Source: DAOUGC01 sp034429695 (GTDB taxonomy: Bacteria > Chloroflexota > Anaerolineae > Anaerolineales > Anaerolineaceae). Taken from it: DNA of 6,162 bases. This document shows, piece by piece, positions 1 through 5,884 of the stretch. The notes under the pieces were generated by a model. The model saw only the letters and a program-made list of their open reading frames with translations, searched no databases and was not told the DNA's origin. Made by a program: the position numbers and the translations under genes. The DNA lies in assembly GCA_034429695.1 (NCBI GenBank), contig DAOUGC010000132.1, positions 1 to 6,162 of the forward strand, in the 5' to 3' direction. The stretch's first letter is position 1. Each line of letters begins with the position of its first letter.

Positions 1-282
1 GGCATTCCAGCTTTCAGCACCCTGCCGCCCACCACCCGCCTGTTTTTTCCGTCCGGCGCCGCCCTGCAGGTGACCGCTGAGAACCACCCCTGCACCGGGC
101 CGGGAAAGATCATTCAGTCGCAATATCCGGATCGGCAGGGTCTGGCATCAGCGTTTGTCAAACAGGCAATGCACCTGCGCGGGCTGGTGGCGGTGGTGGA
201 ACGTGCCGGTTCGTTGTGCTCGGGTGATCATTTTGAAGTGGAAACGCCGGTCATACCGGCATACACATATGGGCCACAGTAA
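1..282 (+). CDS. MOSC-domain protein, C-terminal part (5' end outside window)
   Basis: The frame is open from the first base to TAA at 280-282 and gives 93 residues, so the N-terminus lies outside the window. A GTG at 70 is in frame but is internal to the domain and not a credible start. The visible part matches the C-terminal half of a MOSC domain (the domain of molybdenum cofactor sulfurases and the YiiM/YuaD proteins). It has a hydrophobic strand ending in a Gly-Ala turn (fragment residues 14-24), an Asn-His-Pro-Cys motif (28-31) whose Cys is the conserved MOSC cysteine, a helix leading to an Arg-Gly strand (about 48-65), and a Gly-Asp near the end (about 74-75). MOSC domains bind or transfer sulfur in molybdenum-cofactor chemistry; the substrate of this stand-alone type is unknown. 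The next gene starts 12 nt downstream, so the two are probably co-transcribed. The domain call is fairly sure, the exact role is not. Confidence 0.8.
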   Translation, partial: GIPAFSTLPPTTRLFFPSGAALQVTAENHPCTGPGKIIQSQYPDRQGLASAFVKQAMHLRGLVAVVERAGSLCSGDHFEVETPVIPAYTYGPQ

Positions 283-294
283 CAGGAGGGAAAC

Positions 295-510
295 ATGGCC
301 GAAGAACAAAACCTGGCAAGTGAGGACATCCGCAAATTGCTCAAACAGTTTGGCGTCAAAACCGAACAGGCGGTGATTGAATATCTCAACAACCACCCCG
401 AGGCCGGCCCGTTGAGCCTACGCCTGGTGGTGGAAGACCTGACAGATTATGGTGAGTTTCAGCCAACTGACAAGCTGCGCCTGAACGTGGAAGGGGAAAT
501 CCGCCGATAA
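295..510 (+). CDS. Small uncharacterised protein (71 aa)
   Basis: I do not recognise this protein. It starts at ATG 295 behind a strong Shine-Dalgarno (AGGAGGG, 284-290, 4 nt spacing) and ends at TAA 508-510. The product is 71 residues, soluble and mildly acidic, with no Cys, no Trp, no signal peptide and no membrane segment. Residues about 8-20 and 23-33 look like two amphipathic helices joined by a short Gly-Val-Lys turn. They are followed by a hydrophobic Leu-rich stretch (39-48) and a charged C-terminal half that ends Arg-Arg. The helix-turn-helix-like beginning could suggest a small nucleic-acid- or partner-binding protein, but no DNA-binding family is evident and this is only speculation. 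It lies 12 nt after the MOSC gene and 40 nt before holA, in the same direction. The strong ribosome site and tight spacing argue that it is a real gene. Confidence 0.7.
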   Translation: MAEEQNLASEDIRKLLKQFGVKTEQAVIEYLNNHPEAGPLSLRLVVEDLTDYGEFQPTDKLRLNVEGEIRR

Positions 511-536
511 GCCACCCTGCATGAGTCCATCTGGGG

Positions 537-542
537 TAAAAT
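537..542 (+). promoter_or_regulatory. Possible -10 box just upstream of holA
   Basis: TAAAAT at 537-542 resembles a -10 hexamer and lies only 8 nt before the preferred holA ATG at 551. No convincing -35 hexamer is found 16-18 nt upstream. If used, transcription would begin at or within a few bases of the start codon and give a leaderless or nearly leaderless mRNA, which would fit the absence of a well-placed Shine-Dalgarno. It could equally be a chance AT-rich patch, with holA read from the upstream operon. Confidence 0.3.
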
Positions 543-550
543 GATTGCGA

Positions 551-1555
551 ATGAGCGCGCAGTCTCCCATCACAGTGTACATCTTTCACGGCGACGACGA
601 CTTTGCCATTGGCAGGGCAGTTGATGACCTGTGCACGCGCCTGCTGGACCCCGCCCTGGCGGACCTCAACCATCAGCGGCTGGACGGCAAACAATGCAGC
701 GTGGGCGACATCCAAACCGCCAGCATGGCACTGCCCTTCATGGCAGAGCGCCGCGTTGTGGTGGTCAGCAACCCTCTGGCAAAGCTCAACTCGCCCGAGG
801 CACAGGGGGATTTTCGCGAGTTTCTCAACCGCCTGCCCGAAAGCACCGCATTGATCCTGATCATTCCTGATATACAGGAACGCAAGGCATGGAAAACGCT
901 GACCGCGCGTCACTGGCTGCGGGTATGGGTTGAGAATAAAAACCACACCCATTTACACATGGAAACCCTGGCCCTGCCGGAACCACGTCAGATGCCGTCA
1001 TGGGTGTTGACCCAGGCGCGGAAGATGAAGGGCCAGATCGAGGCGGATGCCGCCGGAGCCCTGGCAAACCATGTGGGCAATGATACCCGTCTGGCGACGC
1101 TGGAACTGGATAAACTGTTTACCTATACCAACCGGCAGCGGCCGGTCACAATGGCAGATATTGACCTGCTGGTGGCCCCCGGTGGCACGGTTCACATTTT
1201 TGATTTCACCGACGCCATCACAGAAGGCCGCCGCGCTGTGGCAGCCAAACTGCTCGACCGCATGCTGGTCGATCAGGAACCACAGATGATCTTTTCCATG
1301 CTGGTGCGCACCTACCGTCAGTTGATCCTGGCGCGCGAGGTGCTGGATGAAGGCGGGCACGCCGATTCCATCGCCGATGAACTGCGCGTCATGCCGTTCA
1401 TCGCCGAACGACTGGAGCGTCAGGCAAAACGCTATACCGCCAAACGACTGCTGCAAATTCACGGGCGGTTGCTGGAGATGGACTTCGCCAGCAAAAATGG
1501 CGACATGACCCTGGATCTGGGTCTGCAGGTCTTCCTGGCAGAGGTCGCGGGGTAA
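551..1555 (+). CDS. holA: DNA polymerase III subunit delta (HolA)
   Basis: The delta subunit is part of the clamp loader. It binds and opens the sliding-clamp ring so that the loader can place it on primed DNA during replication. The product is 334 residues, close to the usual 330-350. The opening strand with Phe-His-Gly-Asp-Asp (residues 10-16) takes the place of the degenerate ATP-binding start of domain I. Leu-Pro-Phe-Met-Ala-Glu-Arg-Arg followed by four Val (61-72) is the typical 'bad-ATPase' strand before the clamp-contact region. The helical middle domain has the HolA pattern of Ala-rich helix, Gly-Asn-Asp and Leu-Glu-Leu-Asp-Lys-Leu (163-189). The C-terminal collar domain has the Phe-x-Met-Leu-x-Arg-x-x-Arg-x-Leu helix (248-260). 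The start is uncertain: TTG at 545 is in frame and slightly nearer to a GGGG at 533-536, but ATG 551 is preferred. A perfect terminator follows the stop by about 20 nt. The family call is strong although the sequence is diverged. Confidence 0.9.
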   Translation: MSAQSPITVYIFHGDDDFAIGRAVDDLCTRLLDPALADLNHQRLDGKQCSVGDIQTASMALPFMAERRVVVVSNPLAKLNSPEAQGDFREFLNRLPESTALILIIPDIQERKAWKTLTARHWLRVWVENKNHTHLHMETLALPEPRQMPSWVLTQARKMKGQIEADAAGALANHVGNDTRLATLELDKLFTYTNRQRPVTMADIDLLVAPGGTVHIFDFTDAITEGRRAVAAKLLDRMLVDQEPQMIFSMLVRTYRQLILAREVLDEGGHADSIADELRVMPFIAERLERQAKRYTAKRLLQIHGRLLEMDFASKNGDMTLDLGLQVFLAEVAG

Positions 1556-1575
1556 TCCTCAACCAATTCAATTCC

Positions 1576-1601
1576 AACCGCGGGCTTTCCCGCGGTTTTT
1601 T
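1576..1601 (+). terminator. Intrinsic terminator of holA
   Basis: A perfect 9-bp inverted repeat (AACCGCGGG at 1576-1584 and CCCGCGGTT at 1589-1597) encloses a 4-nt CTTT loop and runs into six T residues (1596-1601). It begins 21 nt after the holA stop and would end the plus-strand transcript that contains MOSC, the 71-residue gene and holA. Confidence 0.9.
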
Positions 1602-1649
1602 CTTCCCTCTCCACACTGCCAATGTCGCCACCATTCCCGGCATTGAAGG

Positions 1650-1681
1650 AAAAAAATCGGGCTGGAACCTGTCCAGCCCGA
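1650..1681 (-). terminator. Intrinsic terminator of galE operon
   Basis: Read on the minus strand, a perfect 10-bp inverted repeat (arms 1681-1672 and 1666-1657, loop of 5 nt at 1671-1667) is followed by seven U residues (1656-1650). It starts 26 nt past the galE stop. It lies about 50 bp from the holA terminator and faces it, so the two convergent transcripts each have a dedicated terminator. Confidence 0.92.
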
Positions 1682-1706
1682 CCCTGTAAACACAATCCAG
1701 TGGCGT

Positions 1707-2723
1707 TTACGCCAGATCCTTCAAAATCTGCCCGCGCATCTCGCCCCACTTCAACGCGTCCGCAATTGCCTGTTCAATCGGCAGTTCAGCCTTCCAGCCA
1801 AGCAGGTTCCAGGCCCGTTCAGCGCTGGCGTATGCCCCGGCTACGTCACCCGGGCGGGGACCCCCCTCGCGCTTGTTGATCGTCTGCCCGTAAACGCGTT
1901 CAAACGCAGCCACCAACTCCTTCACGGTCACCCCGCGCCCGGTTCCCAGGTTGATCACCAGGTAATTGTCGGCAGGGTTGCCCGCACGGTTGAACACCTC
2001 ATCGAAGCCGGTCAGCGCTTTCACATGCGCCTGCGCCAGATCCCACACATGAATATAATCGCGCAGGCCCGAACCGTCGCGTGTGGGCCAATCCACACCG
2101 GTCAGCAAAAATTCCTTTTGCTTTCCCAATGCGGTCTGTACCAGCTTGCCCAGCACCAGCGAAGGCTCTTTCACGTGCAAACCGGTGCGCATCTGCGGGT
2201 CAGCACCAATCGGATTAAAGTAGCGCAGCGCAATGCCCTTCATGCCGTATGAGGTGCAAAAGTCACGCAGCACCATTTCCATCATGAACTTGGTGCGTGC
2301 ATACGGGCTGCCGGGGCGCAGCGGGGCGTCTTCTGTGACCATGAAACCTTCCACGGTGTCATACACTGAGGCAGACGAACTGAACACAATGCGGTTGCAG
2401 CCCAGCCGGTTGAGTGTATGGAACATCTCCACCGATTTGCTCACGTTTTCACGGTAATACTCATAGACCTTTTCGGTGCTCTCGGGAACAATGATCAAAG
2501 CGGCGCAATGCAGCACTGCCTGAATCTCAGGATGTTCTTTGAAGATGCGTTCCAGCAATGCCACATCGGCAATGTCGCCCTCGTAAAAGATGCGGTCGCG
2601 GGTGAATTCCCTGCGTCCAACCACCAGGTTATCCAGGATGATCGGCGTGTGTCCCTGATCGATCAGGGCAGACGCCACGGTGCTGCCAATGTACCCGGCC
2701 CCGCCGGTGATGAGAAATTTCAT
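1707..2723 (-). CDS. galE: UDP-glucose 4-epimerase (GalE)
   Basis: GalE interconverts UDP-glucose and UDP-galactose in the cytoplasm with a tightly bound NAD; some members also interconvert UDP-GlcNAc and UDP-GalNAc. The product is 338 residues, the normal family length. It has the Rossmann NAD motif Gly-Gly-Ala-Gly-Tyr-Ile-Gly (7-13), a Gly-Asp for NAD at 49-50, the Ser-Ser-Ser strand (115-117) with likely catalytic Ser117, and the short-chain dehydrogenase pair Tyr141-x-x-x-Lys145. It also has the Arg-Tyr-Phe-Asn substrate strand (167-170), Arg-Asp-Tyr-Ile-His-Val (221-226) and the Arg-Pro-Gly-Asp stretch (290-293). By alignment to the human and E. coli enzymes from memory, the residue that gates substrate size (Cys307 human, Tyr299 E. 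coli) is Ala297 here, which favours a roomier site. The start is set by GGAGGG 3 nt upstream. It is the last gene of the three-gene glycosylation operon and probably supplies its donor sugar. Confidence 0.95.
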   Translation of the reverse strand: MKFLITGGAGYIGSTVASALIDQGHTPIILDNLVVGRREFTRDRIFYEGDIADVALLERIFKEHPEIQAVLHCAALIIVPESTEKVYEYYRENVSKSVEMFHTLNRLGCNRIVFSSSASVYDTVEGFMVTEDAPLRPGSPYARTKFMMEMVLRDFCTSYGMKGIALRYFNPIGADPQMRTGLHVKEPSLVLGKLVQTALGKQKEFLLTGVDWPTRDGSGLRDYIHVWDLAQAHVKALTGFDEVFNRAGNPADNYLVINLGTGRGVTVKELVAAFERVYGQTINKREGGPRPGDVAGAYASAERAWNLLGWKAELPIEQAIADALKWGEMRGQILKDLA

Positions 2724-2726
2724 ATA

Positions 2727-2732
2727 CCCTCC
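2727..2732 (-). promoter_or_regulatory. Ribosome binding site of galE
   Basis: GGAGGG on the minus strand lies 3 nt before the galE ATG (2723-2721), inside the 30-nt gap after the membrane-protein stop. It fixes the galE start immediately before the NAD-binding strand. Its strength contrasts with the poor or distant sites of the two upstream genes of the operon. Confidence 0.75.
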
Positions 2733-2753
2733 GTTTTCCTCGAGTTGTTTGGG

Positions 2754-4808
2754 TTACTCGCAGCCCAGTTCAACGCGCACCGTACGGACCGCTTCCGCCT
2801 GTTCCGGCGTTGCCTCCGTCTCGCGTTCGATGCGCTCCCACAACCGGCACATCACCGGCTGCATTAAAGGAGTGATACTGGCTGCATCAGATGTCAATTC
2901 CAGCGACCGCGCCCAGCGGCCGGTGTGCGCGTATGCCTCAATGAACGGCACGCGCTCCATGGGATCGTTGGGCTGGTCGGAAAGCATAAAAGCCTCGTCT
3001 CCAAGCGCTGCCGCTGTCTGCCAATCCTGATGTTGTGCGGCAAGCGCGGCTTTCTGGTAATAATAACACCAGCCATGCTCAGGTTCAGCGCCAAAGATGT
3101 CTGTCATGGGCTGTGCGGAACCATCCGCCAGCACCGGCGCCAGCGTGGATACCCCCGCCGACTCGCGCATGATCTCAGGCAGCATGATATTCAACGGCTC
3201 CAGTTCAGGGTCCAGCAGGCGCAGGCAGGTAAAGCGGTTGTAGAACAGGCTGACCATTTGATCGGTACTGCCGTCGAACCGGGAAGCCAGATAGTTTTGA
3301 TGAATATCCAACCCGGGTTTCAGTTCTGGAAGGCCGCGTCCAACCCGCACGGTGGAGTAGTAAAACATGTAGCTCATATCATCCGAGTGGTTATCGGGTG
3401 CGTAGATCCAGTTCAGTGGAGCGGTGAGCGAGTTGTCGGACGAATAACGAATGGGCATTTCATTGGCCAGCACAGCCGTACCCGCAAGCATGTCGGGGGC
3501 GCGCCAGGTCAGTTGCCAGAAGAAGGAACGCGCGTTGTTCCAATCGCGCATGAAAGCCACCGACGCCTGAAACTGCGCCCCGATGGCAGCCGCAGTCAAC
3601 ACTGCCACCAGGCCTGCGCGCAGCCAGGTTCTGGCGGGCAGCAGACCCACCAGCCCGGTCAGCAACAGTGCAGCGCCCGGCATGAAGGACAGCGTAAAGC
3701 GGTCTGGCGGGAACGTCAGGCCAATGATGGTGCCGGTCAGCCAGAAGGGTGCACCGGCCAGCGCCAGACACAGCAACCCCAGTGCGCTCATCTCCAGCGC
3801 CCAACCGGGGCGGCGTTCGTCAGCGTCACGTCGGGCAAACAACACCAGCGCCAGCCACAACCCAATTGCGGCTGCCAGTACAAGCACAGCCAGGTAAAGT
3901 GTTGTGCGTGCGCCCAGATCGGTGACGTTGGGCAGGGTAAAGGCTTTCACCCATGCGCCAAAGCTGGTCATGCCCATGTCGTGTCCGGCAGTCACCAGCA
4001 ACTGCGCCAGGGTGAGCAGTGGGCGGGCTTTAAGATCGGTCAACAGATTGAAGTCATAATTGGTGGTCTGGAATTTAAAGAAGAACGCCCGCCAGATCAC
4101 CATCCCGAGGAACAGCAGTAGATACGGAAGCCAGGCCAGCAGCAGCGCCTTCCAGCGCCCCCTGCCTGCCAGCCGCTCACGAAATGCCAGCGCCAGGAGC
4201 ACAGGCCGGATGATCTCGAGCACAAAGAAATATTCCATGGCAAGCAGGTTGTAAAACGAGAGCAGCAAAGCCAGTCCGGTGAAAAAAATCGCCGCTGTGC
4301 GCCGACCTGCCAGCCAGCGGCGCACGGCAAGAAGATTCAAGAAAAACGAGAACAAAAAGCAGCTCAGGACAATATGAAAATGGCTGTACATGAAGCCAAT
4401 CGATTGCTGCCTGAACCCCGGATAAACCACGAACAGCAATGCCGCCCAGGCTGCCGGTTGGGGTCGGTCGGGCCAAATCTGGCGCAGCACCAGCCATAAC
4501 CCCAGCCCGGTGACCCAGCGGAAGAACAGTGAAAAAATATGCCAACCCAATGGTTGCACGCCGATCAATGCGGTGGTGATTTTATACAGTTCGCCCCAGT
4601 ACGGCCGATTGGTGGCAAAATATCGCTCCAGCCCTTCGGGCCCCAACTGGCGCGCTATCCACTGGATGGCCCAGTCGTCCCAGTAATAGCCCAGGCGCGG
4701 CAGGAACAGCCCATACGCGGCAATGCAAACCGCCAGCATGACCAGCGGAAACAACCAGACTGGCAAACTCAATTGCGAGGATCGAATTCGTGTGATGATG
4801 GATTTCAT
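2754..4808 (-). CDS. Multi-pass membrane protein, probable GT-C-type glycosyltransferase with C-terminal TPR-like tail
   Basis: The 684-residue product has about ten hydrophobic segments in its first 415 residues (about 16-36, 84-107, 118-131, 140-160, 171-205, 221-242, 303-325, 338-358, 374-390, 396-415). A soluble C-terminal region of about 270 residues follows. The first outer loop carries Tyr-Tyr-Trp-Asp-Asp-Trp (41-46). An acidic pair at this place is the usual mark of GT-C enzymes (PMT/ArnT/GtrII-like), which take a sugar from a polyprenyl-phosphate carrier and transfer it outside the cytoplasmic membrane. Pro-Pro-Asp-Arg-Phe (367-371) before a late membrane helix also fits. Residues about 580-660 look like two or three TPR-type helical hairpins. 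The neighbours, a GtrB-like carrier-loading enzyme and GalE, support the role. It starts 12 nt after the GtrB-like stop, in the same frame, with only a distant GGAG (15 nt), so it may be translated by coupling. The exact family, sugar and acceptor are unknown, and a polymerase- or flippase-like role is not excluded. Confidence 0.72.
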   Translation of the reverse strand: MKSIITRIRSSQLSLPVWLFPLVMLAVCIAAYGLFLPRLGYYWDDWAIQWIARQLGPEGLERYFATNRPYWGELYKITTALIGVQPLGWHIFSLFFRWVTGLGLWLVLRQIWPDRPQPAAWAALLFVVYPGFRQQSIGFMYSHFHIVLSCFLFSFFLNLLAVRRWLAGRRTAAIFFTGLALLLSFYNLLAMEYFFVLEIIRPVLLALAFRERLAGRGRWKALLLAWLPYLLLFLGMVIWRAFFFKFQTTNYDFNLLTDLKARPLLTLAQLLVTAGHDMGMTSFGAWVKAFTLPNVTDLGARTTLYLAVLVLAAAIGLWLALVLFARRDADERRPGWALEMSALGLLCLALAGAPFWLTGTIIGLTFPPDRFTLSFMPGAALLLTGLVGLLPARTWLRAGLVAVLTAAAIGAQFQASVAFMRDWNNARSFFWQLTWRAPDMLAGTAVLANEMPIRYSSDNSLTAPLNWIYAPDNHSDDMSYMFYYSTVRVGRGLPELKPGLDIHQNYLASRFDGSTDQMVSLFYNRFTCLRLLDPELEPLNIMLPEIMRESAGVSTLAPVLADGSAQPMTDIFGAEPEHGWCYYYQKAALAAQHQDWQTAAALGDEAFMLSDQPNDPMERVPFIEAYAHTGRWARSLELTSDAASITPLMQPVMCRLWERIERETEATPEQAEAVRTVRVELGCE

Positions 4809-4820
4809 ACGGGCGCGGGA

Positions 4821-5783
4821 TCACTCCGGCTGATGATTTGCAGCAAAATCGCCGCCTGTATGCGAACGCACAACATACACCGGGCGGCGTTTGACTTCTT
4901 GAAAGATGTATCCGATGTAAACGCCAATGAAACCCAGCAAAATCATCAGCGTGCCCCCCACCACCAGCAACACAAACATCAGCGAACTCCAGCCGGGAGC
5001 CAGGTTGGAGGTATTGCCGGTGACCCAGAAACTGAGCACATAAATGGCTTCGATCAATGCCAGCACCAGAAATAGCCCGCCGATGCTCACACCGACATAC
5101 AGTGGCGCGAGCGAGAAGGAGAAGACCGCGTCCGTTGCCAGGCGCAGCATCTTTTTCAGCGAATATTTGGATTTGCCCGCCAGCCGTTCGGGAACTTCAA
5201 AAGGCAGGATGACGGTCTTAAAGCCCAGCCAGCTCACCATGCCGCGCAGAAAACGGTGATACTCCGGCATGGCGCACAAAGCATCCACCGCCCGGCGAGA
5301 CATCAAGCGGAAGTCCGCCGAGCCAGGGTTGATGCGGGTGTCAGCCATGCGGTTGATCACGCGGTAGAAGGTTGCCGATGTCAGCCGCTTGAATGCCGAA
5401 ATTTCCTCCTGCTCCATGCGCTGGGTGAGGACAATGTCGTAACCAGCCTGTGCCTGTGCCAGCATTTCAGCCAGCATCTCGGGGGGGTGCTGCCCGTCGC
5501 CATCCATGGTGATCACCCAGTCAGCACTGGAGACATCCAGCCCGGCGCTCAACGCCGATTGATGACCAAAGTTGCGGCTGAGTTCAATCACTTCCACCTG
5601 TCTGTCAATCGCCGCCAGTGCTTCCAGCTCCTGCTGGGTTGCATCGGTTGAACCGTCGTTGATATAGATGACCCGGCACGAATAATCCAGCGCCTCCACT
5701 GCGCGCATCAGAGTGGCGTGAAAAAGCGAGAGGGCTTCCTGCTCGTTGTAAACCGGCACAACAATATCAAGGCTTGGCTTCAT
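4821..5783 (-). CDS. GtrB/DPM1-like polyprenyl-phosphate glycosyltransferase (GT2)
   Basis: This family transfers a hexose from a UDP- or GDP-sugar to undecaprenyl (polyprenyl) phosphate at the cytoplasmic face of the membrane, making the lipid-linked donor for an outer-face transferase. The 320-residue product has the GT-A catalytic domain: Val-Pro-Val-Tyr-Asn-Glu (9-14), Asn-Asp-Gly-Ser (42-45), Ser-Arg-Asn-Phe-Gly (69-73), and the metal-binding Met-Asp-Gly-Asp-Gly-Gln-His-Pro (93-100, Asp94 and Asp96). It continues with Gly-Ser-Ala-Asp-Phe-Arg-Leu (154-160), Phe-Leu-Arg-Gly (178-181) and the membrane-interface Ala-Gly-Lys-Ser-Lys-Tyr motif (202-207). Two membrane helices close the protein (about 222-252 and 267-294), as in GtrB. 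Length and layout match the family. The start at ATG 5783 leaves the usual short lead before the first strand; its only Shine-Dalgarno-like site (GAGGG, 5801-5797) is 13 nt away. It is first in the three-gene operon. The sugar cannot be read, but galE suggests galactose, glucose or an N-acetylhexosamine. Confidence 0.93.
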   Translation of the reverse strand: MKPSLDIVVPVYNEQEALSLFHATLMRAVEALDYSCRVIYINDGSTDATQQELEALAAIDRQVEVIELSRNFGHQSALSAGLDVSSADWVITMDGDGQHPPEMLAEMLAQAQAGYDIVLTQRMEQEEISAFKRLTSATFYRVINRMADTRINPGSADFRLMSRRAVDALCAMPEYHRFLRGMVSWLGFKTVILPFEVPERLAGKSKYSLKKMLRLATDAVFSFSLAPLYVGVSIGGLFLVLALIEAIYVLSFWVTGNTSNLAPGWSSLMFVLLVVGGTLMILLGFIGVYIGYIFQEVKRRPVYVVRSHTGGDFAANHQPE

Positions 5784-5810
5784 GGGGGGTAGGCGTCCCT
5801 CGAAATGGGC

Positions 5811-5840
5811 TTGAAAACGGAAGGTATCAGACGTTATTAT
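5811..5840 (+). promoter_or_regulatory. Promoter of the GNAT acetyltransferase gene
   Basis: TTGAAA (5811-5816) and TATTAT (5835-5840) are separated by 18 nt and resemble a sigma-70-type promoter pointing right. Transcription would begin near 5847 and leave a leader of about 38 nt that contains the ribosome binding site at 5871-5880. The -10 overlaps the opposing -10 of the glycosylation operon. Confidence 0.6.
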
Positions 5841-5841
5841 A
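5836..5841 (-). promoter_or_regulatory. -10 box of the glycosylation operon promoter
   Basis: Read on the minus strand, 5841-5836 is a perfect TATAAT. It would start transcription near 5829, about 46 nt before the GtrB-like ATG. The -35 position (17 nt further, about 5864-5859) is poor, and no TGN extension precedes the box. Either an activator helps or the promoter is weak. Confidence 0.55.
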
Positions 5842-5884
5842 ACTGAGAATCAGCGCTTCGCTTTCGGGGGGGAAGGAGGATGGC

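Noticed and set aside
70..72. GTG as start of a 70-residue protein
   Set aside because: The same frame is open to the window edge, and the upstream residues continue the MOSC fold, so the GTG is internal.
386..952. Minus-strand open frame (188 codons) across the 71-residue gene and the start of holA
   Set aside because: It overlaps two genes that have better evidence, and its translation shows no recognisable motif or fold. It is antisense noise in GC-rich coding DNA.
998..1462. Minus-strand open frame inside holA
   Set aside because: It lies entirely within the conserved holA coding region on the opposite strand, with no motif and no Shine-Dalgarno.
2925..4121. Long plus-strand open frame (398 codons) opposite the membrane-protein gene
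   Set aside because: It is fully antisense to a convincing multi-pass membrane protein. Its translation is rich in Gln, His, Arg and Gly with no domain pattern, and it has no ribosome site. It is a shadow of the codon bias on the other strand.
4539..5075. Plus-strand open frame across the junction of the two glycosyltransferase genes
   Set aside because: It is antisense to the conserved C-terminal membrane helices of the GtrB-like protein and the first helix of the GT-C-like protein. The translation is Gln/His-rich and lacks any domain.
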